Shown: positions 18,699 to 27,450 of the stretch, in pieces
Layout: every line of letters starts with the position of its first letter
Position numbering within the stretch: position 1 is the first letter of the stretch
NCBI RefSeq assembly: GCF_003044935.1
Contig: NZ_POXP01000003.1
Coordinates: 282,807-346,806 of the forward strand
Direction: 5' to 3'
Length of the DNA: 64,000 nt
Origin: Neisseria subflava
Lineage (GTDB): Bacteria; Pseudomonadota; Gammaproteobacteria; Burkholderiales; Neisseriaceae
Translations under genes and position numbers: made by a program
The notes under the pieces: generated by a model
What the model was told of the DNA's origin: nothing
What the model saw: only the letters and a program-made list of their open reading frames with translations
Databases searched by the model: none

Positions 18699-18971
18699 TT
18701 AATGGAAGTATTCGTCCGGCGTGGCCGCTTTGATACTGAGTGCATGAATCAGGCCGTCTGAAAACAAGTCTTGCAAAAGCTGCTTAATCATACGTTGCCG
18801 CTGGAGGCGGCCAATGTTTTCAAATACGTTGCTGACCACCACTATAGCGTAATGCCCACCGCCTTTATTGCCGACATGGCCGGCGTGCAGATGGCTTTCA
18901 TCTTCAAAATCGAAGAACTCAGGCTCAAGCGCCTGCAGGCGTTCTTCAATCATTTGACGCATATTGCTCAT
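18699..18971 (-). CDS. bolA: BolA family protein
   Basis: This 90-residue protein has the BolA core: DESHLHAGHVGNKGGGHYAIVVVSNVF, given here as HLHAGHVG and GGGHYAIVV, then GRLQRQRMIKQLLQDLF. BolA proteins work with monothiol glutaredoxins in iron-sulfur cluster delivery, or bind DNA. Its ATG overlaps the stop of the upstream yciI-like gene (ATGA), so the two are co-translated. An uptake sequence inside the gene encodes FSDGL. Confidence 0.9.
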   Translation of the reverse strand: MSNMRQMIEERLQALEPEFFDFEDESHLHAGHVGNKGGGHYAIVVVSNVFENIGRLQRQRMIKQLLQDLFSDGLIHALSIKAATPDEYFH

Positions 18972-19258
18972 TTGAACACGGCTTTAAAGGGTTTGATCAA
19001 GACTTCGGCGTATACGCCGGCATCGACGTAAGGGTCTTGTTCGGCCCATTCTTGTGCGGCGTCTAAAGACTCAAATTGAGCCACAATCAGGCTGCCGGAG
19101 ACGCGTTCCGGATTATCCGGCAGGGGATTGGGGCCGGCAGTCAGCAGACGGCCTTGCGCTTTCAATTCTTCTAAGCGTGCCAAATGAGCAGGGCGGGCTC
19201 CCATGCGTGCTTCGTGGACATCTTCGGCATCAGTGGCCAAAAGCATGAAATATTCCAT
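18968..19258 (-). CDS. yciI: YciI-like protein
   Basis: A 96-residue ferredoxin-like alpha/beta protein with the YciI pattern: MEYFMLLATDAEDVHEARM, RPAHLARLEELKAQGRLL, AGPNPL, and SLIVAQFESLDAAQEWAEQD with the conserved His-Asp pair region (DPYVDAGVY). The biochemical role in Neisseria is unknown. It starts within the stop of yciB (TAATG) and ends in the start of bolA, giving a tightly packed three-gene unit. Confidence 0.88.
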   Translation of the reverse strand: MEYFMLLATDAEDVHEARMGARPAHLARLEELKAQGRLLTAGPNPLPDNPERVSGSLIVAQFESLDAAQEWAEQDPYVDAGVYAEVLIKPFKAVFK

Positions 19259-19791
19259 TATTGATCCTCCTTAGGCTGGAAACGCATCAGATACATACCC
19301 TGTGCGATAGAAAAAATGATTGTAAAACCCAATGTGCCGAACAGTTTGTAATTGACCCATTGGTCTGGAAAATACGTAAAGACAAAGAGGTTGGCCGCAC
19401 CCATAAAAATTAGGAAGCCAATCCATGCGTAAGTCAGGCGTGTCCATACAAAATCAGGGAGCTGCATTTCTTTGCCCATGACGGCTTTAAGCCCGTTTTT
19501 ACCGGCAAGATGGCTGAACAGCATGACGATCGCGCCGATCCAAAACAGAACGGTCGGTTTCCACATGATGAAGCGGTTGTCTTTCAGTAAAATCGTTGCA
19601 CCGCCAAAAAAGACAATCAAAATCAGGCTGACCCATTGCATGGTGTCCAGTTTGCGGTGTTTCCAAAAGGTCAGCGCAGCTTGGGCAATGCCGACGATAA
19701 CCGCAACAGTGGTTGCGGCAATCATGTCTTTGGTGATGATGTATGTAATGAAAAATAAGAATACGGCGAATAAGTCGCTCAAAACCTTCAT
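19258..19791 (-). CDS. yciB: Inner-membrane septation/envelope protein YciB
   Basis: This 177-residue protein with five to six membrane helices matches YciB (intracellular septation protein A): FITYIITKDMIAATTVAV, FGGATILLKDNRFIMWKPTVL, LTYAWIGFLIFMGAANLFV and WVNYKLFGTLGFTI. In E. coli it affects septation and envelope integrity. It is the first gene of yciB-yciI-bolA. The 305-bp divergent region to fimV (19792-20096) is AT-rich, with no uptake sequence and no promoter I can place with confidence. Confidence 0.92.
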   Translation of the reverse strand: MKVLSDLFAVFLFFITYIITKDMIAATTVAVIVGIAQAALTFWKHRKLDTMQWVSLILIVFFGGATILLKDNRFIMWKPTVLFWIGAIVMLFSHLAGKNGLKAVMGKEMQLPDFVWTRLTYAWIGFLIFMGAANLFVFTYFPDQWVNYKLFGTLGFTIIFSIAQGMYLMRFQPKEDQ

Positions 19792-20096
19792 ATGTTAATG
19801 ATGAAACTAATTGAGTAAATGCTAATCATACAGGGAGATGTGTTTTTTTGCACCTTTCCCTATGACTTTAATACCACATATATTCATATGAAATATTTGT
19901 TTTGGGTTGGCGAAATTTGTAAAAAAGAAACACAAGCATGCAAAAGTAATAGATTTGCTAAGGAATTTTAGGCTGAATAGCCTCTATTGCTTGGCAGGAA
20001 TGGGTTAAAAATATATCATGACGTAATATCTAGTAAATATATGGTTAAATGCGCGCACATTGGTCAGTACCATAATTTCCGAACAGGGGATCAGTT

Positions 20097-22130
20097 TTGA
20101 AAAAACATCACAATATTAAATTAATTACAGCTTCTATCGCTTTAATGACATCGCTCAGTGCCTCTGCAGGTTTGGGCGGCTTGAATGTTCAATCTCATTT
20201 GGGTGAGCCTTTTACAGGCAGTATCACTGTGACTGGCGAGGAAGCTCAGGCTCTGCTTAATGGCGGCAAGGCCACTATTTCAAATGGCAATTTGCGCGCG
20301 GCGGTACGCAAATCAGGCGATAAAGCAGTCGTTACCATTCGTTCCTATAAAGCCATCAAAGATCCTGTTTTGGTTTTCCAAGTAGGTGTTGGCGCGCAAT
20401 CGCGTGAATACACCGCTATTATCGATCCGGCCGGATATGATTCTAAAGATGCTGCATCTGTTCGTACCCGTCCGGCCACTGAATCTCAATCCTCCGAGCT
20501 GACACGCAATGCCCAACAGCCGGCCACTAAAAACAATAAAGCAGCAGGTAATCAGGCAACTCAAGCGCGTAAGGATGTGCAGCGTAAGGCTGAGAAAAAA
20601 CAAGTTCAGACGGCCCCTGCTAAAAACGACACGGCTGCACGTTCAGGCAGGCAGCATTTGGTACGTACGGGTGAAACCCTGATTGCCATTGCGTCCAGTA
20701 TCCGTCCGCAAGGTATGACCTTGGATCAAACCATCCAGGCTTTGGTAAATGCCAACCCGGATGTGTTTATCGATAATAATGCCAACCGTATGTTGGCAGG
20801 TAAGGTACTGAATATTCCAAACCGTAGCGAATTGCAACGCTTGGTTGCTTCTGCTCCTGTTAAAACCAATACTGCGACAGAAAAAGCCAATGAAACCGCC
20901 AATGCAACAGAAGCTAAAATAGAAAAACCTGTTGTTCAGCCTGAGGCTCAAACTGAAGCTCAGGTCAAAGATGCTGGCGTAAATACACAGCAACAGGAAG
21001 AAGTGAAACAAGCTTCAGCTGAACAAACAGAACAAGCAGCATCTGCGGCGGTTAATGAAAATGCCGCATCGACTGTTCCTACGTCCGATATTCAAGAAGC
21101 TATGGCTTCTGATGCTCAAGAGAACGTAGTGGCTTCTGAGCCTGTTGCAACCACTGGTTCTGTCGCAGAGCAAACAGAAAGCGAATCAGACGGCAATTTA
21201 TGGAAATGGTTATTGGCAGGCGGTGCAGCCCTTATTGCTGCTTGGTTGTTGTTGAAAGCTGCCGGTAAACGTAAAGACGAGCCGGAAGCGGCACCTGTAA
21301 GCCGTAAGGATGAAGAGAAGGCTGTACAGAAAAATGTTGCCGCTTCAACTGCTGCGGTTGCTGCAACTAAAGTAACGCCGTCTGAAAAAACTCAAGACGG
21401 TCTGTTTATCGAAGACGATTTTGAAGATGATGTGGTTATCAATGAGGTAGAAGAATCTTCCAATATTGATGATGTCAAACTTGATTTGGGTAAGATTGAC
21501 AATAGTCAGGCAGGTATTCTTTCAGGTGCAGTAACGCATGATGTTGAGACAGAGCAACGTCGTCATGCTGATTGGGACAATATCGAATCAACGGAAAGCG
21601 TGTACGAGCCTGAACCAGAAAATCCGTATCAGCCAGTATCTGTTGTTATGCCTGAACGTAAAGAAGAGCAGGCAAATACATTTGCTGAGTTTGATTTGGC
21701 GGCAGAGAAAAAGGTCTCCGAGTTAAGAAATGAAGAGCCACTTGAGTTTACGGTAGAAACCCCTGAAGCTTCAGGCGGCCATGCGTTGCCATTTGATGTC
21801 AAGCAAGATCAAGACTTGCAAATTCAAGAAACCAAAGAAGAAGCAGAGAAAGAAGCAGCTGCTTCCGAGTTTGTGATTGAAGAAGGTGCATTGGAATGGG
21901 AAGCTGAAGATGTTTCAGTAGCCGCTGATCAAAGCAATAGTGAAAGAGGCTTTGTTTCAGAATCAGTCGGCATGACTGCACCGTTTGAAGCCAAATATGA
22001 TTTGGCTAAGATGTATATCGAAATCGGTGATCCTGAAGCGGCTCGAGAAACATTGCAAGGGCTGATTGAGGAGGCTGAAGGCGATATTCTGCATAAAGCC
22101 CAAAAACTGATGAAAGAACTTGGCGCGTAA
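20097..22130 (+). CDS. fimV: FimV/TspA-family LysM protein
   Basis: This 677-residue protein has a Sec signal (LITASIALMTSLSASA), the FimV N-domain (GLGGLNVQSHLGEPFTGSI), a LysM peptidoglycan-binding domain around 189-245 (HLVRTGETLIAIA to GKVLNIPNR), a long Ala/Glu/Gln-rich linker, one membrane helix around 368-386 (WKWLLAGGAALIAAWLLL), an acidic cytoplasmic region, and the FimV C-terminal TPR-like domain (YDLAKMYIEIGDPEAARETL). The Neisseria homologue is TspA, a T-cell-stimulating protein needed for adhesion and linked to twitching motility. The start is TTG 20097, supported by GGGGA just upstream and by the signal peptide. Confidence 0.9.
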   Translation: MKKHHNIKLITASIALMTSLSASAGLGGLNVQSHLGEPFTGSITVTGEEAQALLNGGKATISNGNLRAAVRKSGDKAVVTIRSYKAIKDPVLVFQVGVGAQSREYTAIIDPAGYDSKDAASVRTRPATESQSSELTRNAQQPATKNNKAAGNQATQARKDVQRKAEKKQVQTAPAKNDTAARSGRQHLVRTGETLIAIASSIRPQGMTLDQTIQALVNANPDVFIDNNANRMLAGKVLNIPNRSELQRLVASAPVKTNTATEKANETANATEAKIEKPVVQPEAQTEAQVKDAGVNTQQQEEVKQASAEQTEQAASAAVNENAASTVPTSDIQEAMASDAQENVVASEPVATTGSVAEQTESESDGNLWKWLLAGGAALIAAWLLLKAAGKRKDEPEAAPVSRKDEEKAVQKNVAASTAAVAATKVTPSEKTQDGLFIEDDFEDDVVINEVEESSNIDDVKLDLGKIDNSQAGILSGAVTHDVETEQRRHADWDNIESTESVYEPEPENPYQPVSVVMPERKEEQANTFAEFDLAAEKKVSELRNEEPLEFTVETPEASGGHALPFDVKQDQDLQIQETKEEAEKEAAASEFVIEEGALEWEAEDVSVAADQSNSERGFVSESVGMTAPFEAKYDLAKMYIEIGDPEAARETLQGLIEEAEGDILHKAQKLMKELGA

Positions 22131-22146
22131 GTGCCAGTCAAATGTA

Positions 22147-22173
22147 GATGCCGTTTCAGACGGCATCTTTTTT
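22147..22173 (+). terminator. Rho-independent terminator after fimV
   Basis: GATGCCGT / ACGGCATC with loop TTCAG, followed by six T. The stem incorporates most of an AT-type uptake sequence. Confidence 0.85.
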
Positions 22174-22277
22174 ATGGTAAATTAAAAAGCAAGATTTTGG
22201 CTGAGTCTATTATTGGTTGGGTAAGATTTCAGCTTTATATGATGGTTGAAGATGAAGGCCGTCTGAAATACAAAATG

Positions 22278-22303
22278 GAGGCGTGTGTTAATCACGCCTT
22301 TTT
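22278..22303 (+). terminator. Second hairpin with T-run before truA
   Basis: AGGCGTG / CACGCCT with loop TGTTAAT, then TTTTAAT. It lies about 105 bp after the fimV terminator, with an uptake sequence between them. A second terminator implies some transcript crosses or begins in this gap. Confidence 0.6.
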
Positions 22304-22357
22304 AATATTTGTTACTTGAGCGTAGGCAACAATATCAATTTACAAGAAGTATAAGAA

Positions 22358-23203
22358 ATGACTGAACAAGTAAATACAACAGGGCATCTGGTGCAGCGCT
22401 GGGCTTTGACCCTCTCTTATGACGGTAGTCGTTTTTATGGTTGGCAAAAACAGGCTGGAGATTTGCCGACTGTTCAGACGGCCTTAGAGCAGGCGTTGTC
22501 TTCAATAGCAGAGGAGCAAATTAATACTATTGTTGCGGGAAGGACGGATACGGGTGTGCATGCAACTGCCCAGGTAGTGCATTTTGATACATCAGTAAAT
22601 CGTCCGGAGCAAGCATGGGTGCGGGGGGTCAATGCACATTTGCCTGATGGTGTTGCTGTGTTGGTTGCGCAAAAAGTTGCACCTCATTTCCATGCCCGAT
22701 TTGATGCTTATGGCCGTCATTATCGTTATTTATTGGAATCCTCACCGGTTCGTTCTCCATTATTGGTTGGTAGAGTAGGGTGGACGCATTTGAAATTAGA
22801 TTTAAATCTGATGAGGCAGGCTGCTGCCTTATTGGAGGGGGAGCATGACTTTTCTAGCTTTCGAGCAGCTGAATGTCAGGCGAAATCTCCTGTAAAGACA
22901 CTATATAGTACAAGTATTAGTGGAACTGCTCGCTATCTGTGCCTTGATTTGCATGGAAATGCATTCTTACATCATATGGTACGCAATATTATGGGAGCAT
23001 TGGTGTATGTGGGTAGTGGCAGAATCAGTGTGGATGAGTTTGAGTCAGTCTTTCATGCAAAAAGTAGATTGAAGGCTCCGCCAACTTTTATGTCAGATGG
23101 CCTGTATTTAACAGGTGTTGACTATCCTGATGAGTTTGGCGTGAAGAAACTATCGTTACCCGAGTGGATGAGCGTTCTAGGTAATGATTTTCAGACGGGC
23201 TAA
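22358..23203 (+). CDS. truA: tRNA pseudouridine synthase TruA
   Basis: The enzyme makes pseudouridine at tRNA positions 38-40. Motifs: [14 protein letters not shown], the catalytic aspartate in [44 protein letters not shown] and [14 protein letters not shown]. At 281 residues it is slightly longer than E. coli TruA because of short tails at both ends. Codon use is noticeably more AT-rich than in flanking genes. fimV-truA order is conserved in many beta-proteobacteria. Confidence 0.94.
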   Translation: MTEQVNTTGHLVQRWALTLSYDGSRFYGWQKQAGDLPTVQTALEQALSSIAEEQINTIVAGRTDTGVHATAQVVHFDTSVNRPEQAWVRGVNAHLPDGVAVLVAQKVAPHFHARFDAYGRHYRYLLESSPVRSPLLVGRVGWTHLKLDLNLMRQAAALLEGEHDFSSFRAAECQAKSPVKTLYSTSISGTARYLCLDLHGNAFLHHMVRNIMGALVYVGSGRISVDEFESVFHAKSRLKAPPTFMSDGLYLTGVDYPDEFGVKKLSLPEWMSVLGNDFQTG

Positions 23204-23427
23204 CTGCGGATTGTTGGTATAAAAGCAACAAAATAGCTGGATTGATGTGTAAATTAATAAAGTGTTGTAAAAATGCACAATTGGTTTTAAAAGAAATTTA
23301 TCATTGATTTTAAATAATAAATTTCATTTTTTTAGGCTGTGTTTGCCTTTGCTGGGTTTCAAGGGTGGTGGGGGTGGATTGAATAAAGTTTGTTTTTTTA
23401 GAGAGGAGCAATTATAGTAACAGTCAT

Positions 23428-23448
23428 GGAATCGCTGATTCCAGCGAT
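23428..23448 (+). promoter_or_regulatory. Two mutually exclusive hairpins in porB leader
   Basis: GGAATC-GCT-GATTCC (23428-23442) and ATCGCT-GATTCC-AGCGAT (23431-23448) share bases and cannot form together. They lie about 70-90 bp before the porB start, in the 313-bp truA-porB gap. The rest of that gap is AT-rich with short G runs (around 23367-23375); the promoter is not certain. Confidence 0.4.
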
Positions 23449-23516
23449 AATGTAAGCCTAAGCGGATTGTCCGGTCTGCTTAAGTTATTTCTTCACAATA
23501 GAAAAGGAATACAGCA

Positions 23517-24578
23517 ATGAAAAAATCTCTGATTGCTCTGACTTTGGCAGCTCTGCCTGTTGCAGCTATGGCTGATGTGACTCTGTACGGTCAAGTTAAA
23601 GCCGGCGTTGAAATTTCTAAAGTAAAAGTGGGTAAAGCTACTTCTAAAACTGCTACTGAGATTGCTGACTACGGTTCTCGCATCGGCTTCAAAGGCCACG
23701 AACATTTGGGTAGCAACTTGAATGCTATTTGGCAAGTTGAACAAAACACTTCTATCGCCGGTGGTGACTCTGGTTTTGCTAACCGTGAATCTTTCATCGG
23801 TTTGGAAGGTGGTTTCGGTAAAGTTCGTGCCGGTAACCTGAACACTGCTCTGAAAGACAGCAGTGACAGCTTCGACCCTTGGGAATCTGGTGCCGCTAAC
23901 GCAGATGCTCTGCAACTGGGTAAAATTAAACGTGTAGATACTCGTAAAGTATCTGTACGTTACGACACTCCTGTATTTGGTGGTTTCAGTGCAAGCGTAC
24001 AATACCAACCTCGCGACAATGCTAACCCTGGCGACAAATACACTCACACTGTGAAAAGCCGTGAATCTTACGATTTGGGCCTGAACTACGAAAACTCTGG
24101 CTTCTTCGGTCGTTATGCTGGTTCTTACGCTAAACGTGCTGACTTGGATGCTGGCTACTTGGATGCATTCAACAGCAACACTACTTTGGCTGCTGGTGCT
24201 TACAAAGATCACCAAGCACACCGTCTGACTGCTGGTTACGATGCTAACAACCTGATGGTTGCTGTTGTAGGTCAATACGAAGGCTTCAAAGCTGATGTAG
24301 CTGGTGCTAAGAAAAACGAACGTACTGAAGTTGGTGCGACTGCTGCTTACCGCTTCGGCAACGTAACTCCTCGTGTTTCTTACGCTCACGGCTTCAAAGC
24401 TAAAGAAGATGGCGTAAAACAAAAAAACAGCGCTTACAACCAAGTTATCGTTGGTGCTGACTACGACTTCTCTAAACGCACTTCTGCCCTGTTGTCTGCC
24501 GGCTGGTTGAAAGAAGGCAAAGGCGACTACAAATACGAGAAAACTGCTGGTACTGTTGGCCTGCGTCACAAATTCTAA
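23517..24578 (+). CDS. porB: Major outer-membrane porin, PorB type
   Basis: A 353-residue trimeric general porin of the Neisseria PIB family. It has a Sec signal ([19 protein letters not shown]) cut before [11 protein letters not shown], 16 expected beta-strands, the conserved [40 protein letters not shown], and the C-terminal sorting strand ending in Phe (GTVGLRHKF). Codon use is strongly biased (GCT, GGT, AAC, CTG), as expected for a very abundant protein. Loops are short compared with pathogen PorB. A good ribosome site (AAAAGGAA) precedes the ATG. Confidence 0.92.
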   Translation: MKKSLIALTLAALPVAAMADVTLYGQVKAGVEISKVKVGKATSKTATEIADYGSRIGFKGHEHLGSNLNAIWQVEQNTSIAGGDSGFANRESFIGLEGGFGKVRAGNLNTALKDSSDSFDPWESGAANADALQLGKIKRVDTRKVSVRYDTPVFGGFSASVQYQPRDNANPGDKYTHTVKSRESYDLGLNYENSGFFGRYAGSYAKRADLDAGYLDAFNSNTTLAAGAYKDHQAHRLTAGYDANNLMVAVVGQYEGFKADVAGAKKNERTEVGATAAYRFGNVTPRVSYAHGFKAKEDGVKQKNSAYNQVIVGADYDFSKRTSALLSAGWLKEGKGDYKYEKTAGTVGLRHKF

Positions 24579-24598
24579 TCTGGCTTAAGATTAGTCTG

Positions 24599-24636
24599 AA
24601 AAAAGAGCCTGTTTTATACAGGCTCTTTTTGTTTTT
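24599..24636 (+). terminator. Strong rho-independent terminator of porB
   Basis: AGAGCCTGT / ACAGGCTCT stem with loop TTTAT, flanked by A5 upstream and TTTTTGTTTTT downstream. This is a classic terminator not built from uptake sequences. Confidence 0.92.
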
Positions 24637-24917
24637 GTAAGAAATGTATTTTGTCATTGCAGGGGTAGGTTAAAGTATTTTCGATATTCGTTTTCAGACG
24701 GTCTATGGAAATTTAAGTCAGGTTCTATTCTATTTAATATATGCTAAATGAAATTTCAGAAATTGTTTTGAGTATTATTATAAATAAGTTAATAATATAG
24801 GGATGATTCTTGGATTGAGTTGATTTTCCTATGTTTCATGCCTAATAATAAAAGGTTCATCTAATGTAGTTCTAAAGTATTATTAGTATGTAGAATCTGA
24901 TTTTAAGATTTGTAAAC

Positions 24918-24931
24918 TTGATTTTAATCAA
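24918..24931 (+). promoter_or_regulatory. FNR binding site of the nos operon
   Basis: TTGATTTTAATCAA matches the FNR consensus TTGAT-N4-ATCAA exactly. Its centre is 41.5 bp before the start point expected from the TATAAT at 24954-24959, the standard class II activator position. No NarP or NsrR site was evident in the 417-bp porB-nosR gap, which otherwise holds the porB terminator and one degenerate uptake sequence near 24693. Confidence 0.85.
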
Positions 24932-24953
24932 ATTATTGCTGATAGATGATTCA

Positions 24954-24959
24954 TATAAT
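24954..24959 (+). promoter_or_regulatory. -10 element of the nosR promoter
   Basis: Perfect TATAAT with no recognisable -35, as expected for an FNR-dependent promoter. The predicted start is near 24966, giving a leader of about 30 bases before the nosR ATG. Confidence 0.75.
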
Positions 24960-24995
24960 ATCAGTGTTTAGAGTATCGATATATCGGGAATAGCC

Positions 24996-27341
24996 ATGTC
25001 CTGCCTTGAAGTAAAGTGTTTAAGTGGCATTTGGAAACGAATCCTTATGCTGTTCGCTGTATTTTTCATGATGATGGTAAGCCTGCCTGCTTACGCGGAA
25101 CGCTTGCCTGATTTCTTGGCAAAAGTTCAGCCGTCTGAAATTTTCCCAGGTGCTGACCGCTACGGTAAGCCTGAAGGTAAGCCCTTGGTTGCTCGCGTGT
25201 ACAAGGGCGAAGAGCAGCTTGGCTTGGTTTATATCACAACTGACGTAGTCAATACGCGCGGTTATTCGAGCAAACCGATCGATACGATGGTTGCATTGGC
25301 CAATGATGGCACTATTGCCGGCGCAAAATTGGTTGAGCACCATGAGCCGATTATGCTGATCGGTATCCCGCAATCCCGTGTCGATAAATTCATTGACAAA
25401 TATATCGGCTTAAATTTTATTAAAAACCCGCCTCAACCAGGTGTTGCACCAGGAGATATTATTAGTGGTGCGACTGTAACCCTAATGGTCATCAATGACA
25501 GTATTCAGCGCTCTGTTAAAGCAGTAATCAATCAATATCATTTGGGTACAGATAAAGCAGTTCAAGCCGGTACGGCAGCTGCTTCCGGCGAGCAGTCTGC
25601 CGAACCTGCCGTTCAAACTCGTCCGCGTCGTGTTGCCAATCAAGACAAACAAGATATCCTGTCATGGAATGCGCTTTTGGAACAAAAAGCCGTCGGTCAT
25701 CTGCATATTCCTATCGACGAAATCAATAAACTGTTTGAGAAAAGCGGTAAAGCAGGTGTGGCAGATCATGCGGAGCAGGGCGATGGTAATGATACATTTA
25801 TTGATCTGTATGTTGCCTTGGTCAGCCAACCTTCCATCGGTAAAAGCCTTTTAGGTGAAGCCGGTTGGAACAACCTGCAAAAACGTTTGAAACCTGGCCA
25901 AGAAGCCGTGATGGTGGCCGGCGAGGGTCGCTATTCTTGGAAAGGTTCAGGTTATGTCCGCGGCGGTATCTTTGACCGTATTGAAATGATTCAAGGCGAT
26001 ACCAGCTTCCGCTTTACCGATGCGCAACATGAACGTGTAGTTGCTTTATCTGCCGAAGGTGCGCCTGCATTTAAAGAAGTTTCTTGGTTCACTATCCCCG
26101 AAGGTGTGGAATTTGATGGTGCTGAACCATGGCGTTTGCAATTGATGATTCAACGCGTATTGAGCGTAAATGATAAGGCATTTGTAACTGCCGATTTGGA
26201 TTATGAATTGCCAAAAGGCTACTACGTTGACGATCCTAAAGCACCGCCGGTTGAAATTAGTGCACCGGTTGAGCCGGTGGCTGCGGCAGCCTCTGCTCCG
26301 GAGGAAAGTACAGGTATTGCAGAAGATGCAACGGCTGAGGAAGGCGTATCCAACCAACTTTGGAAACAGGTTTGGAAAGCCAAACAAGGTCAAATCGTGG
26401 TTGTCGGTATTGCTTTGACAATTCTTCTGTTGGTATTCCTGTTCCAAGATTGGATTGTCCGTTACGAAAAATGGTATGACCGATTCCGTCTTTGTTTCCT
26501 GACCTTTACGCTGTTTTATATCGGCTGGTATGCTCAGGCACAATTATCGGTAGTGAATACTTTGACGTTGTTCTCAGCTGTTTTGACTGAGTTCCACTGG
26601 GAATTTTTCCTGATGGATCCGCTAGTATTCATTCTGTGGCTCTTTACAGCGGCGACCATGCTGTTGTGGAACCGCGGTACATTCTGTGGATGGCTGTGCC
26701 CTTTCGGTGCATTGCAAGAGTTAACCAACCGTATCGCTAAAAAATTGGGTCTGAAACAGATTACAGTGCCACACTTGTTGCATACCCGTCTGAGTGCGAT
26801 TAAATATGTAATTTTCTTCGCTTTGCTGGCAATTTCCCTGTACGATTTGGGTACGGCTGAAAAATTTGCTGAAATTGAGCCTTTCAAAACTGCAATTATT
26901 TTGAAATTCATGCGTGAATGGTGGTTTGTTCTGTTCGCCGCCGCTTTGCTGATTGCAGGCTTGTTCATCGAACGTTTCTTCTGCCGTTATCTGTGTCCTT
27001 TGGGTGCAGGTATTGCATTGCCGGGCCGCTTCCGTGTGTTTGATTGGCTGCGCCGTTATAAAATGTGCGGTAACCCATGCCAGATTTGTACACACGAATG
27101 CCCAGTACAGGCAATCGCACCTGAAGGCGACATTCATCCGAACGAATGTATCCAATGTCTGCATTGTCAGGTAATGTATCATCACGATACGCGTTGTCCT
27201 CAAGTAGTGGCAACGAATAAGAAAAAACAAAAACAAGCAGCGGCAAAAGCTGAACAGCATGATGCGGCAGCGACGCAAAATGCCCAAGAACAAGTCGTCC
27301 AGTTTGTTAAAAAAGAATCGGCAATCAGTGTCGACAAGTAG
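24996..27341 (+). CDS. nosR: NosR, membrane flavo-iron-sulfur electron donor to N2O reductase
   Basis: This 781-residue protein has an N-terminal membrane/export segment (IWKRILMLFAVFFMMMVSL), a periplasmic FMN-binding domain with the flavinylation motif ISGATVT near 165-171, about five membrane helices (from ~465), two CxxxCP motifs facing the cytoplasm (CGWLCPFGALQEL and CRYLCPLGAG), and two [4Fe-4S] ferredoxin motifs (CGNPCQICTHECP; CIQCLHCQ). It passes quinol electrons to NosZ and is needed for nosZ expression and activity in other denitrifiers. The gene is full length, whereas nosR is reported as degraded in pathogenic Neisseria. It is preceded by an FNR promoter. Confidence 0.95.
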   Translation: MSCLEVKCLSGIWKRILMLFAVFFMMMVSLPAYAERLPDFLAKVQPSEIFPGADRYGKPEGKPLVARVYKGEEQLGLVYITTDVVNTRGYSSKPIDTMVALANDGTIAGAKLVEHHEPIMLIGIPQSRVDKFIDKYIGLNFIKNPPQPGVAPGDIISGATVTLMVINDSIQRSVKAVINQYHLGTDKAVQAGTAAASGEQSAEPAVQTRPRRVANQDKQDILSWNALLEQKAVGHLHIPIDEINKLFEKSGKAGVADHAEQGDGNDTFIDLYVALVSQPSIGKSLLGEAGWNNLQKRLKPGQEAVMVAGEGRYSWKGSGYVRGGIFDRIEMIQGDTSFRFTDAQHERVVALSAEGAPAFKEVSWFTIPEGVEFDGAEPWRLQLMIQRVLSVNDKAFVTADLDYELPKGYYVDDPKAPPVEISAPVEPVAAAASAPEESTGIAEDATAEEGVSNQLWKQVWKAKQGQIVVVGIALTILLLVFLFQDWIVRYEKWYDRFRLCFLTFTLFYIGWYAQAQLSVVNTLTLFSAVLTEFHWEFFLMDPLVFILWLFTAATMLLWNRGTFCGWLCPFGALQELTNRIAKKLGLKQITVPHLLHTRLSAIKYVIFFALLAISLYDLGTAEKFAEIEPFKTAIILKFMREWWFVLFAAALLIAGLFIERFFCRYLCPLGAGIALPGRFRVFDWLRRYKMCGNPCQICTHECPVQAIAPEGDIHPNECIQCLHCQVMYHHDTRCPQVVATNKKKQKQAAAKAEQHDAAATQNAQEQVVQFVKKESAISVDK

Positions 27342-27362
27342 TAATTTATCAATAAAAAAAGA

Positions 27363-27380
27363 GGGCTGTATCGGCAGCCC
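27363..27380 (+). promoter_or_regulatory. Hairpin between nosR and nosZ
   Basis: GGGCTG-TATCGG-CAGCCC lies 21 bp after the nosR stop with no T-run following on the plus strand. It may stabilise mRNA 3' ends or attenuate; an uptake sequence follows near 27405-27416. Confidence 0.4.
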
Positions 27381-27450
27381 GACTTAGAAAATTTTTCATC
27401 GGCAGGCCGTCTGAAAAATCGGCCGCCGGATTTTATCCAAGGAGTGTCGT

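Noticed and set aside
22131..22319. 62-codon frame directly after fimV
   Set aside because: It crosses the terminator hairpin and an uptake sequence and resembles no protein.
23493..24569. Long open frame (358 codons) antisense to porB
   Set aside because: It mirrors the strong codon bias of porB (few TTA/CTA/TCA codons); composition is Ser/Thr/Val/Phe-rich nonsense and there is no ribosome site.
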